64,000 nt of DNA from Glycomyces sp. YM15 (GCF_016918015.1 NZ_JAERMK010000020.1:32704-96703); one strand, 5' to 3'. Positions 32,451 through 40,601 are shown, counted from the first letter of the stretch. Made by a program: numbers and translations. The notes: generated by a model from the sequence alone, not told the origin.

Positions 32451-33794
32451 ATGTTCGACTACGGCGGCGAACCCGCGACCACCGGCCCCCGCCACCTGCG
32501 CGTGCGCGGAGGCGCCACGCTCAGCGGGTCCATCGACGTGAAGACCTCCAAGAACGCCGGCGTGGCACTCCTGTGCGCCAGCCTGCTCAACCGCGGCCCC
32601 ACCGTGCTGCGCCGGGTCGCCCGCATCGAAGAGGTCAACCGCATCCTGCGGGTCCTCGACTCGATGGGCGTCGAGCACGAATGGCTCGGCCCTGAGGGCG
32701 ACCTCCGCATCCAGCCGCCCGAACGCCTCGACCTCACCCGCATCGACGTGGACGCGGCCCGCCGCACCCGCTCGATCATCATGTTCCTCGGGCCGCTCCT
32801 CCACGACTACACCGAGTTCGACCTGCCGTTCGCGGGCGGGTGCGAGCTCGGCGACCGCACCGTCGAGCCGCACCTCACCGCGCTGCGCCGCTTCGGCCTG
32901 TCCGTCGAACGCTCGCACGGCTGCTACTGCGCCACCGTCAAGGAGAACGTCGAGGCACCCGGCGCGATCGTCCTGACCGAACGCGGCGACACGGTCACCG
33001 CGAACGCGATCATGGCCGCCGCCCGCTTCCCCGCGGTCACCGTCATCCGCAACGCCTCCTGCAACTACCAGGTGCAGGACCTGTGCTGGTTCCTCGAGAA
33101 GCTCGGCGTGCGCATCGACGGCATCGGCGCCACCACGCTCACCGTCTACGGCCGTGCCGAGATCGACATGCCCGTCGACTACGCGCCTGCCGAGGACCCG
33201 ATCGAGGCCTGGAGCCTCGTCTCCGCGGCGATCGTCACCGCATCCGAGATCACCGTGCGCCGTACCCCGATCGAGTTCGTCGAGATCGAACTCGCCCTCG
33301 CCGAGGAGATGGGCCTGGCCTACTCCAGGAGCGACGAGTACCTGGCCGCCAACGGCCGCACCCGTCTCGTCGACCTCACCGTCCACCCCTCGCCGTTGCG
33401 CGCCGCGGCGGACAAGATCCACCCGATGCCGTTCCCGGGCCTGAACATCGACAACCTGCCGTTCTTCGCGCTCATCGCCTCCTGCGCCGAGGGAGGGACG
33501 ATGATCCACGACTGGGTGTACGAGAACCGCGCGATCTACCTGACCGAGCTCAACCGGCTCGGCGCGCAGGTGCGCCTGCTCGACGCGCACCGCCTCCAGG
33601 TCCAGGGGCCGGTGCGGTGGAGTGGCGCCGACATCGTGTGCCCGCCCGCGCTGCGCCCGGCCGTCGTGCTGCTGCTCGCGATGCTGCGCGCGCAGGGCAC
33701 TTCCGAACTGCGGCACGTCGACGTGATCCACCGCGGCTACGAGCAGCTCGCCGAACGGCTGCAGCGGCTCGGAGCCGAGATCGCCCCGTTCTGA
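32451..33794 (+). CDS. UDP-N-acetylglucosamine 1-carboxyvinyltransferase (MurA family)
   Basis: A 447-residue enolpyruvyl transferase of the EPSP-synthase fold. MurA moves enolpyruvate from PEP to UDP-GlcNAc in the first committed step of peptidoglycan synthesis. Key residues are present: Lys34-Asn35 (TSKNAG) and the active-site Cys131 in FAGGCELGDRTVEPH. The ATG at 32451 follows TACGCT and six bases. It lies alone behind a LysR-type gene, not in a cell-wall cluster, so it may be a second, conditionally used MurA; this cannot be confirmed from the window. Confidence 0.9.
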   Translation: MFDYGGEPATTGPRHLRVRGGATLSGSIDVKTSKNAGVALLCASLLNRGPTVLRRVARIEEVNRILRVLDSMGVEHEWLGPEGDLRIQPPERLDLTRIDVDAARRTRSIIMFLGPLLHDYTEFDLPFAGGCELGDRTVEPHLTALRRFGLSVERSHGCYCATVKENVEAPGAIVLTERGDTVTANAIMAAARFPAVTVIRNASCNYQVQDLCWFLEKLGVRIDGIGATTLTVYGRAEIDMPVDYAPAEDPIEAWSLVSAAIVTASEITVRRTPIEFVEIELALAEEMGLAYSRSDEYLAANGRTRLVDLTVHPSPLRAAADKIHPMPFPGLNIDNLPFFALIASCAEGGTMIHDWVYENRAIYLTELNRLGAQVRLLDAHRLQVQGPVRWSGADIVCPPALRPAVVLLLAMLRAQGTSELRHVDVIHRGYEQLAERLQRLGAEIAPF

Positions 33795-33837
33795 ACCACG
33801 GTCGCGACGCCCGCGACCGTATGTGACACTTCAATTC

Positions 33838-34401
33838 ATGAACTTGCCCTCCGATGTGCCGCCGCAGACCTTTGCGCTCCTGAGCCTCGTCCAGGCTCAC
33901 CTCAAGCACCTCGACAAGGTCGCGGGCGAGGTCATCGACAGTCCGCAGTGGGAGGCGACCATCGAGTCCACGAAATCCGTGGTCGCCGCCAAGTCCCCCG
34001 GGCTGGCGATCACCGCCGCGGACATCCCGATGATCGTCGGCACCGGCTCGCCCGACCGCAAGCGCCGTCTCTACTCGACGATGCCCGTGCGCCCCGAGAT
34101 CGCCGCCCTCGCCGACGAGTCCGAAGTGGCCCTGTTCGCCTACAACCGGCGCGGCCGCCTCCAGCCCGCCAATCGCACCGCCGCGAAATCGCAGGCCCGC
34201 CCCTGGTACCCGCCCGCGAAGGCCCTCGCCCCCATGCGGATCATCGACGACGCCGTCTGGGAGCCCGTCGTCGCCGCGACCGGCGACAGTGGCCGCCCGA
34301 GCATCATGGAGGCCGCCGCCGGATGGCTCGTGCTCCTGGCCGTCATCGCCTTCCTGGCCGCCGCAGGCTATCTGCTCCTCTGGTACTTCGACGTCATCTG
34401 A
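33838..34401 (+). CDS. Hypothetical protein with C-terminal membrane helix
   Basis: About 187 residues, not recognised. The cytoplasmic part has a helical N-terminus and the block MIVGTGSPDRKRRLYSTMPV; residues 162-185 form a single hydrophobic helix, so it is probably tail-anchored. ATG at 33838 is preferred; an in-frame GTG at 33823 is possible. A stem-loop follows 20 bases after the stop. Confidence 0.65.
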   Translation: MNLPSDVPPQTFALLSLVQAHLKHLDKVAGEVIDSPQWEATIESTKSVVAAKSPGLAITAADIPMIVGTGSPDRKRRLYSTMPVRPEIAALADESEVALFAYNRRGRLQPANRTAAKSQARPWYPPAKALAPMRIIDDAVWEPVVAATGDSGRPSIMEAAAGWLVLLAVIAFLAAAGYLLLWYFDVI

Positions 34402-34421
34402 CCCCTCGACAGGCCACCACC

Positions 34422-34464
34422 GAGCCTCCTGTTTCCGCTGCTCAGCACGTGAACCAGGAGGCTC
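34422..34464 (+). terminator. Terminator hairpin after the tail-anchored protein gene
   Basis: GAGCCTCCTG (34422-34431) and CAGGAGGCTC (34455-34464) are perfectly complementary with a 23-base loop, followed by TTCC. The long loop and short T-run make it a moderate candidate. Confidence 0.55.
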
Positions 34465-34601
34465 TTCCGTGCGCTGTCCTTCTTGGTGAGTGCGCGGGCG
34501 CAGCCCGTGCTCGTGCTTCCAGACGGCGGATCCCGTTGACTGACAACGAGGTTTTCTACCTCGGAGTCGATATATCTTGTCATAACTGCCATAATGGAGG
34601 C

Positions 34602-35165
34602 ATGTTGAAGATGGCCATACTCGGATTCCTGCGGGACTTCCCGCTCCACGGCTACGACCTCAAGAACCGGGTCGCCAGCCTCGCCGGACACGTCCGGCCG
34701 ATCGCCGACGGGACGCTCTACCCAACGATCAAGAAGCTCGAGGACGCGCAGTGCCTGACCCGGCGCACCGCGCCCGGGTCGGTCGCCGCACCGCGCCACA
34801 TGCTCGAGATCACCCAGACCGGCACCGACCAGCTGCGCCGGTGGCTGCGCGACCCCGAGCCGGGGTTCATCACCGACGACAACAAGTGGTACGTGCTCCT
34901 CGCGTTCCTGCACCACCTCGAGAACCCGCGCGAGCAGGCGCTCGTCCTCGCGCGCAGACGCGAATTCCTCGACCATCCCGCGCAGCTGTTCTTCGACGAG
35001 CAGGGCGCACCCATCCCGCCCGAGCGGCTCGAATCACCGTTCCGCAAGGGCCTGATGCAGATCCACCGGTCGACGAACCTCACCGAGATCGACTGGCTCG
35101 ACCGCCAGATCGGGGACCTCAACCGCCGCGCCGGCTTCGCGGTCCACCAGCGCGACGGCGCCTAG
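34602..35165 (+). CDS. PadR-family transcriptional regulator
   Basis: A 187-residue regulator: the winged-helix N-terminal domain begins MLKMAILGFLRDFPLHGYDL, with GTLYPTIKKLED as recognition and wing region, followed by the PadR C-terminal dimerisation helices. A near-consensus -10 CATAAT (34590-34595) lies six bases before the ATG, so it may be leaderless; GGAGG in between could also be read as a ribosome site for the ATG at 34611. Repeats TTATGGCAG/TTATGACA on the opposite strand there may be its own operator. Stop codon abuts that of the convergent Hsp70 gene. Confidence 0.9.
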   Translation: MLKMAILGFLRDFPLHGYDLKNRVASLAGHVRPIADGTLYPTIKKLEDAQCLTRRTAPGSVAAPRHMLEITQTGTDQLRRWLRDPEPGFITDDNKWYVLLAFLHHLENPREQALVLARRREFLDHPAQLFFDEQGAPIPPERLESPFRKGLMQIHRSTNLTEIDWLDRQIGDLNRRAGFAVHQRDGA

Positions 35166-36533
35166 CTAGCCGTTGAGGATCGACGAGAGCAGCACGAAGA
35201 AGACCACGATCAGGATGATCACGGCCGCGCCGGTCACCAGGACGGCCGGCTCCTGCGTCAGGGGCCGCTTCGCGTTCACCGGGTGCTGCTGCGGCTGCTG
35301 ATACGCCTGCTGCGGGGCCGGGGCGGGCTGCTGGTAGCTCGTCTGGGGCGGCAGCATCTGCGGGGCCTGTACGGGCGCCTGGACCGGCGGGCGGGGTGCC
35401 GACATGTGCCCGGCGGGCGAGACGGGGCCGCCCGAGGTGGGGCGGGTCAGCGGCTGGTCGGCCGGGGCCGGGCCGGAGGCGGCGCGCACGGCGCCTTCGA
35501 CGACGACGGTCTCGGGCTGCTCGAAGGTCTGCGGCGGCACGCCGAGCTTGGAGTGGATGAGCTGGGAGATCGCGGGAATGCGCGAGGAGCCGCCGACGAG
35601 GAAGATGCCGACGAGGTCGGCGGGGTTCATGCGGGCGGCCTGGATGGCGCGCTGGAGGCAGTCCACGGTGCGCTCGAGCGGCGGGCGGGCGATCTCCTCG
35701 AACTCGGCGCGGGTGAGGTGGGCGTCGACCTCCAGCGCGGGGAGGTGGATGTCGGCGCTCGCGGTGCGCGAAAGGGTCTCCTTGGCGCCGCGCACGTCCT
35801 CGTAGAGCATCCGGCGGTAGCGGCGGTCGCGGTCGTCGGCGGGGCTGAGGAGGCGCTTCCAGTCGTCGGGGTGGGAGGCACCGTAGGTCTTGCCGAGGTG
35901 CTCGACGATGCCGTGGTCGAAGTCGAGGCCGCCGATGTCGCCGATGCCCTCTTCGGCGAGGACCTCGAACCCGGTCTGGGTGCGGCGCACGACGGTGGCG
36001 TCGAACGTGCCGCCGCCGAGGTCGTAGATGGCGAGCGAGCGCCCGGGCGGGACGGCGGTGCCGAGCACGGACGTGAAGTAGGAGGCCGCGGCCACCGGCT
36101 CGGGGATGAGCTGGGGGGCGGGGAGCCCGGCGAGGCGGGCGGAGTCGACGAGGATGGCGCGGCGGCGCTCGCCCCAGCGGGCGGGGTGGGTGAGGCGGAC
36201 CTGGCCGGGCATCTGGCCGGCCTGGCGCTGGGCCTCAAGGGCGACCTGCTGCAGCACGTACGCGAAGACCTGCGGGACCGGGATCTCGGAGGTCCCGAGG
36301 AAGAGGGACCCGTCGTCGATGCGGCGCTTCGGGTTCGGTTCGAAGCGGGCGGGGTCCATGCGGGCGTTGCGCTCGGCGTCGCGGCCGACGAGCATGCGGC
36401 CGTCGGAGTTGTAGTAGACCGCCGAGGGCAGGATCGGGGCACCGTCGAACAGCAGGGGTCGTACGCGTCCGTCCGCTGAGCGGAGCACGGCGACCGTGTT
36501 CGAGGTTCCGAAATCGATTCCAAGCACGTGCAT
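35166..36533 (-). CDS. Hsp70-family (DnaK-like) protein with C-terminal membrane anchor
   Basis: A 455-residue protein. Residues 1-340 are an Hsp70 nucleotide-binding domain: GIDFGTSNTVAV, IYDLGGGTFDATVV and FLVGGSSRIPAISQLI hold the phosphate loops and adenosine site. The substrate-binding domain is missing; instead a Pro/Gln-rich linker (residues about 350-425) leads to a terminal hydrophobic helix. Such proteins occur in actinobacteria with unknown roles, perhaps at the cell envelope. The ATG at 36533 has GAAGGAGAG upstream. A copy of the dispersed palindromic repeat lies in its leader. Confidence 0.88.
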   Translation of the reverse strand: MHVLGIDFGTSNTVAVLRSADGRVRPLLFDGAPILPSAVYYNSDGRMLVGRDAERNARMDPARFEPNPKRRIDDGSLFLGTSEIPVPQVFAYVLQQVALEAQRQAGQMPGQVRLTHPARWGERRRAILVDSARLAGLPAPQLIPEPVAAASYFTSVLGTAVPPGRSLAIYDLGGGTFDATVVRRTQTGFEVLAEEGIGDIGGLDFDHGIVEHLGKTYGASHPDDWKRLLSPADDRDRRYRRMLYEDVRGAKETLSRTASADIHLPALEVDAHLTRAEFEEIARPPLERTVDCLQRAIQAARMNPADLVGIFLVGGSSRIPAISQLIHSKLGVPPQTFEQPETVVVEGAVRAASGPAPADQPLTRPTSGGPVSPAGHMSAPRPPVQAPVQAPQMLPPQTSYQQPAPAPQQAYQQPQQHPVNAKRPLTQEPAVLVTGAAVIILIVVFFVLLSSILNG

Positions 36534-36548
36534 GTGAGAACTCTCCTT

Positions 36549-36582
36549 CTCGGCGATGCTTGCGAGCCGTAAATTCGCCGAG
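36549..36582. repeat. Dispersed palindromic element, copy 1 (half unit)
   Basis: Contains GATGCTTGCGAGCCGTAA, the right half of the element seen complete at 39805-39848, flanked by CTCGGCGA (36549-36556) and TCGCCGAG (36575-36582), which pair with each other. It lies 16 bases before the Hsp70-family start codon and reaches the ribosome site. Confidence 0.7.
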
Positions 36583-36583
36583 T

Positions 36584-36642
36584 CTGGTGCACACCTTACT
36601 GGGCGCGTCCACGACGGATGCGACCCGTTCGGTGTGCACCAG
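36584..36642. repeat. Inverted repeat in the Hsp70/rbpA divergent region
   Basis: CTGGTGCACACC (36584-36595) and GGTGTGCACCAG (36631-36642) are perfectly complementary 12-base arms 35 bases apart; each contains the palindrome GTGCAC. It may be a pair of protein-binding sites for the divergent promoters or a cruciform. Confidence 0.55.
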
Positions 36643-37016
36643 TCGCTCACGCCCCGTTCGCACCCGCCTGACCGGAAGGGGTCGGACGGCGTTTGCCACC
36701 GGGGAGTTCCGGCGCGGAACGGGACGAGCGGCATCTCACGTGCTCGGTCGCGCGGATACGGCCCGGTGTTGTGTCACACTTCAAGGGGACGTCCGTGGGC
36801 GGCCGCAGGAGCGCCGGGCCACACTTGGGGGTCCGCATCGCGAGCGCGGCGCCTGGGAACGGCGGTGCCGGGAAGGATCCGGCCGCGTCCCGGCGTTGTA
36901 CGAAAGCGAAAACCCTCAGGAATCGGCGTGATCGGCTGGGGGAATGCGCCGGCCCAGGGCTGACCGGGTCGGCGGCGTGTGGCAAAGCGAATGCTCCAGA
37001 GGAAGTGCAGGGGAAC
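36643..37016. other. rbpA upstream region
   Basis: About 370 bases without a gene. It should carry the rbpA promoter; I could not single out a convincing -35/-10 pair. GAGGAAGTG and AGGGGAAC lie just before the rbpA ATG. GTGTCACAC at about 36773 is a small palindrome. Confidence 0.4.
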
Positions 37017-37358
37017 ATGGGCGACAGAATGCTGAGGGGCTCCCGTCTCGGCGCCGTCAGCTACGAATCGGACCGCAACACGGAGCTGGCCCCGCGCCAG
37101 ACCCGCGACTACGTCTGCCCGCAGGGGCACCGCTTCGAAGTGCCGTTCGCGGTCGAAGCGGAGATCCCGTTGACGTGGGAGTGCCGTCTCGACGGTTCGA
37201 CGGCCAAGCTGGTCGACGGTGAGGAGCCGGAGACCAAGAAGGTCAAACCGCCGCGCACCCACTGGGACATGCTGCTGGAGCGCCGCTCGATGGAGGAGCT
37301 CGAGGAGATCCTCGACGAGCGCCTGCAGGAGATGCGCGCCCGCCGCGGCGAGCGCTAA
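37017..37358 (+). CDS. rbpA: RNA polymerase-binding protein RbpA
   Basis: A 113-residue transcription activator specific to actinobacteria that binds RNA polymerase and principal sigma factors and stabilises the open complex. Recognisable blocks are MLRGSRLGAVSYESDRN at the N-terminus and KPPRTHWDMLLERRSMEELE, the sigma-interaction domain. The central domain has Cys34, His38 and Cys56, but residue 59, a cysteine in Streptomyces coelicolor RbpA, is Asp here, so the zinc site is altered. The ATG at 37017 gives an N-terminus that aligns with other RbpA proteins. Confidence 0.96.
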   Translation: MGDRMLRGSRLGAVSYESDRNTELAPRQTRDYVCPQGHRFEVPFAVEAEIPLTWECRLDGSTAKLVDGEEPETKKVKPPRTHWDMLLERRSMEELEEILDERLQEMRARRGER

Positions 37359-37420
37359 GCGGTGCGGGCGTTCGGCGGTGCCGCCGAGCGCTCACGAGAA
37401 GGCCAAGCCCTGCAAGGGGC

Positions 37421-37972
37421 TCACGGGCCCGGGTCGATGGACCTGGGCCCGTTTTTCGTGTCCCCGTGCTTCACCGGCGCATCGGCGTCGAAGCCGCGCT
37501 CGCCGGTCCTGCGGTCGTCTGCGCTGCGCTCGTCGATCACGTCGCCGTCGATGATGTCGCCGCCGCCGAAGCGCATCACGGGGGCGCTCGCGGCGAGCCA
37601 GCGGCCGAGGCCGCGGAAGAGCAGGCGGGTGGGCGGGAAGAGCAGCAGCAGGCCGACGAAGTCGGTGACGAATCCGGGGACGATGAGGCACGCGGCTCCG
37701 GCGAGCGCGTACCCGTTGGGCAGTTCCCGGGAGGGGTCGCCGCCGGAGTTGAGGTAGTCGCGGGCGGCCCGGAAGGACTTCCTGCCCGCGTACTGCACGA
37801 GGACGACGCCGAGGGCGGTGGTGCCCGCGAAGATCAGGACGGTGTAGAAGAAGCCGATGAGGTAGGCCAGGCCGAAGAAGGCGGCGGCCTCGGCGATGAC
37901 CCAGACGGCCAGCGCGAGCCGGAAGGCGAACGGTGCGCGTTTGGGTGCGGCTGGAGGCTGCTGGTAGGTCAC
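37421..37972 (-). CDS. fxsA: FxsA family membrane protein
   Basis: A 183-residue protein with a FxsA domain (residues about 15-135): four hydrophobic segments with GRKSFRAARDYLNSGGDPSREL and LIVPGFVTDFVGLLLLFPPTR, the family signature. FxsA of E. coli affects phage exclusion; its normal role is unknown. The C-terminal 45 residues are acidic and disordered. The GTG at 37972 overlaps the mannosyltransferase stop (GTGA). Its final codons contain the terminator of rbpA on the other strand. Confidence 0.9.
   Translation of the reverse strand: MTYQQPPAAPKRAPFAFRLALAVWVIAEAAAFFGLAYLIGFFYTVLIFAGTTALGVVLVQYAGRKSFRAARDYLNSGGDPSRELPNGYALAGAACLIVPGFVTDFVGLLLLFPPTRLLFRGLGRWLAASAPVMRFGGGDIIDGDVIDERSADDRRTGERGFDADAPVKHGDTKNGPRSIDPGP
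37423..37456 (+). terminator. rbpA terminator, overlapping the fxsA 3' end
   Basis: ACGGGCCCGGGT (37423-37434) pairs with ACCTGGGCCCGT (37441-37452) around a six-base loop, and five T residues follow directly: a classical intrinsic terminator for the + strand. It lies wholly within the last ten codons of the convergent fxsA gene. Confidence 0.85.
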
Positions 37973-38760
37973 CCTTCGATTCTGCCACGCCGGAGGGCGC
38001 GCCTGAGTTGGCGTGCGCGGTGGGCGAGGCCCCAGCGGCTCACGTTCCAAAGGGCCTCAACGGTGATGGCGCCGCTCATCTTGGAGGCGCCGGCGCGGCG
38101 TTCGGTGAAGACGATGGGGACTTCGCGGATGTCGAAGCCGGCTTTGACGGCGCGCCAGGTGAGGTCGATCTGGAAGCAGTAGCCGACGGAGTTGACGGTG
38201 TCGAGTTGGAGCTTGTGGAGCGCGTCGAGGCGGTAGGCGCGGTATCCGGCGGTGACGTCCTTGACGCGGAGGCCGAGCATGGCGCGGGTGAAGACGCCGG
38301 CGGCGCGGGAGAGGGCGAGGCGGTGGAGGGCCCAGTTCTGGACGGCGCCGCCGGGGATGTAGCGGGAGCCGATGGCGACGTCGGCGCCGTCGTCGAGGGC
38401 GGTGAGGAGTCGTGGCAGGTCGGCGGGGTCGTGGGAGCCGTCGGCGTCCATTTCGACGACGGTGCGGTAGCCGTGGCGGGTGGCCCAGTCGAAGGCGGCG
38501 AGGTAGGCGGCGCCGAGGCCCTGCTTCTCGGCTCGGTGGAGGACGTGGACGCGGTCGTGCTCGGCGGCGAGGGTGTCGGCGAGCTCGCCGGTGCCGTCGG
38601 GTGAGGAGTCGTCGACGATGAGGATGTCGATGCGGTCGCACCCGGCGAGTGCGGCGGCGACGGTGGTCTCGATGTTGTCGCGTTCGTTGTACGTCGGGAT
38701 GGCCACAATGGCCGGACTGGTGTCGTTGCCGGCGGGGCACCGGTCCGGTGTCTGGCTCAT
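37969..38760 (-). CDS. Polyprenol monophosphomannose synthase (dolichyl-phosphate mannosyltransferase family)
   Basis: A 263-residue GT2 glycosyltransferase that makes polyprenyl-phosphate mannose from GDP-mannose, the donor for lipoglycans and protein O-mannosylation outside the membrane. IPTYNERDNIE and the Asp-x-Asp motif Asp105/Asp107 in EMDADGSHDP bind the nucleotide sugar; YRAYRLDAL and FTERRAGASKMS are typical of the Ppm group. It has no own membrane helices. lnt lies directly upstream; in Mycobacterium tuberculosis the two activities are fused as Ppm1, here they are separate genes. Confidence 0.94.
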   Translation of the reverse strand: MSQTPDRCPAGNDTSPAIVAIPTYNERDNIETTVAAALAGCDRIDILIVDDSSPDGTGELADTLAAEHDRVHVLHRAEKQGLGAAYLAAFDWATRHGYRTVVEMDADGSHDPADLPRLLTALDDGADVAIGSRYIPGGAVQNWALHRLALSRAAGVFTRAMLGLRVKDVTAGYRAYRLDALHKLQLDTVNSVGYCFQIDLTWRAVKAGFDIREVPIVFTERRAGASKMSGAITVEALWNVSRWGLAHRARQLRRALRRGRIEG

Positions 38761-38772
38761 GGTGTCGGCTTT

Positions 38773-40491
38773 CTAGGTCTGGCTGCGGCGGTGCTTGAGA
38801 TTGATCAAGAAGGCGCAGGCCAGGGCCACCAGTGCCGCTCCGGTGAGGACCGCTTCAGGAAGGATACCCACTGTGGAGGCCGGAGTCGAGCGGTCGGACA
38901 GGGTGAGGTCCGATTGGATGACGGCGGCGGTGTTGAACTCGGTGGCCTGGAAGACCTCGCCGGTGTGGTCGGTGAAGCCGGAGACGCCGACGGTGGAGGC
39001 CATGAGGCCGTCGCGGCCGTGCTCGATGGAGCGGAGCTGGACCATGGCGAGCTGCTGCTTCGCTTCGTTGGCGTCGAAGGTGGCGTTGTTGGTGCCGACG
39101 GCCATGAGCTGGGCGCCGTCGAGGACGGAGGCGCGGGTCTCGGCGTCGAAGGCGATCTCGAAGCAGATGAGGCCGGAGAGGGTGTAGTCGCCGACTTCGA
39201 CGATGCCGGCGTTCTGGCCGTGCTCGAATCCGGCGACGTTGTCGAGGCCTTCGGACATGCGCGGGTCGATCCAGCCGGCGACGGTGCTGAAGAAGGCCTT
39301 GTAGGGGACGTATTCGGCGAAGGGCACGGGGTGGCGCTTGGAGTACATGTAGACCGGGCCGTCTTCGGGGTCCCAGACGATGGTCATGTTGGCGCGGGTG
39401 CCGTCGTCCTTGTGGACGATGCCGCCGAGGACGATGGGCGCGCCGATGGCGGCGGCGGCCTGGCTGATGCGGTCGTAGGCGTCCTCGTTGGCGAGGGGGT
39501 CGATGTCGGAGGCGTTCTCGGGCCACATGACGAGGTCGGGTCGGTCGGCGCGGCCTTCGTTGACGGCGTCGGCGAGGTCGAGGGTGGCCTGGACGTGGTT
39601 GTCGAGGACGGCGCGGCGCTGCTCGTTGAAGCTCAGGCCGAGGCGCGGGACGTTGCCTTGGACGACCGCGACGTTGATCTGCTCGCCGTCGGGGGCGGTC
39701 GCGTCGATCGGCAGTGCGAGGGGGGCCAGCGCGGTGAGTGCGGCGGCGGCGGTGAAGGCGGCGGCCCGGCGGATGCCGGCGGTACGTCGGGGCGGCGGTG
39801 CCGATTCACGGCTCGCAGGCAACCTCGGCGACGCTTGCGAGCCGTGAAGGTGTACAGCGAGCGCGAATCCGGCGGCGAGGAGGAAACCGCCCGAAAGGGC
39901 GACGAGGAAGCTGAGGAAGGGCGCGCCGCCGAGCCAGATCGCGGCGGCGGTGGGCGAGTCGGCTTGGCTGAAGGCGAGGTTGCCCCAGGTGAAGCCGCCG
40001 AAGGGCTGGCGTGCGCGTAGGGCTTCCTCGGCGACCCAGGCGACGCCGGTGAGGGGGGCCCAGGTCCAGCGGTGGGTGTCGATGAGGCGTGAGCAGGCGG
40101 CGAGGCCCATGCCGAGCAGGCCCGTGGCGAGGGCTTCGAGGCCGCACAGGAACAGCCAGGGCCATTGGCCGACTTGGGTGGAGGACCAGGCGAGGAGGGG
40201 CAGGAAGAACGCCATGCCGTAGACGAAGCCGACGCCGAGGCCGCCGCGGAGGCGGCGGCGGTGAACGGCGGCGCCGAAACCGGCTACGGAGACGGCCGCG
40301 AGGGGCCAGGCGCCGTAGGGCGGGAAGGCGAGCACGGCGAGGAGGCCGGAGGCGATGGCGAGCACGAGCGCGGCGGGGAGGGTGAGGCGGCGGCCGAGCG
40401 GGGAGTCGGTCAGCAGGAGCGGACGGCGCTTCGGCGCGGGGGGCGCCGCCTCGGGCGTCGGGGCGGCTTCGCGGTCGATCACGGTGCTCAA
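38773..40491 (-). CDS. lnt: Apolipoprotein N-acyltransferase
   Basis: A 572-residue membrane enzyme that adds the third acyl chain to lipoproteins. About seven membrane helices precede a nitrilase-fold domain with the catalytic triad Glu325 (VMWPENASD), Lys385 (YSKRHPVPFAEYVP) and Cys443 (GLICFEIAFD). Residues about 215-229 (HGSQASPRLPASRE), in the loop before the last helices, are encoded by a 44-base palindromic repeat also found at two intergenic loci, so the repeat appears to have inserted in frame. It starts at 40491; ppm follows after 12 bases. Confidence 0.94.
   Translation of the reverse strand: MSTVIDREAAPTPEAAPPAPKRRPLLLTDSPLGRRLTLPAALVLAIASGLLAVLAFPPYGAWPLAAVSVAGFGAAVHRRRLRGGLGVGFVYGMAFFLPLLAWSSTQVGQWPWLFLCGLEALATGLLGMGLAACSRLIDTHRWTWAPLTGVAWVAEEALRARQPFGGFTWGNLAFSQADSPTAAAIWLGGAPFLSFLVALSGGFLLAAGFALAVHLHGSQASPRLPASRESAPPPRRTAGIRRAAAFTAAAALTALAPLALPIDATAPDGEQINVAVVQGNVPRLGLSFNEQRRAVLDNHVQATLDLADAVNEGRADRPDLVMWPENASDIDPLANEDAYDRISQAAAAIGAPIVLGGIVHKDDGTRANMTIVWDPEDGPVYMYSKRHPVPFAEYVPYKAFFSTVAGWIDPRMSEGLDNVAGFEHGQNAGIVEVGDYTLSGLICFEIAFDAETRASVLDGAQLMAVGTNNATFDANEAKQQLAMVQLRSIEHGRDGLMASTVGVSGFTDHTGEVFQATEFNTAAVIQSDLTLSDRSTPASTVGILPEAVLTGAALVALACAFLINLKHRRSQT
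39805..39848. repeat. Dispersed palindromic element, copy 2 (complete, inside lnt)
   Basis: TTCACGGCTCGCAGGC (39805-39820) and GCTTGCGAGCCGTGAA (39833-39848) form a 16-pair stem with one G-T pair and a 12-base loop. The same sequence units recur at 36549-36582 and 45111-45190. Here it adds about 15 codons to lnt without breaking the frame. Confidence 0.8.
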
Positions 40492-40543
40492 GTAGGGCGC
40501 TCCTCGCTGATACGCGGTGCTGCTGGGCCGCGGTGCGGCCGTT

Positions 40544-40561
40544 GGCGAGGGGCCCCTCGCC
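40544..40561. repeat. Perfect 18-base palindrome upstream of lnt
   Basis: GGCGAGGGGCCCCTCGCC reads the same on both strands. It is 53 bases before the lnt start and could be an operator or a hairpin in the lnt leader. Confidence 0.5.
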
Positions 40562-40601
40562 TAGCCGGTCGGGGCTCTAGCGTACTGCGGGGTACGGCAA
40601 A

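Noticed and set aside
36584..36642. The 12-base inverted repeat as a transposon end or attachment site
   Set aside because: No transposase or integrase gene and no target duplication are nearby; a regulatory site is more likely.
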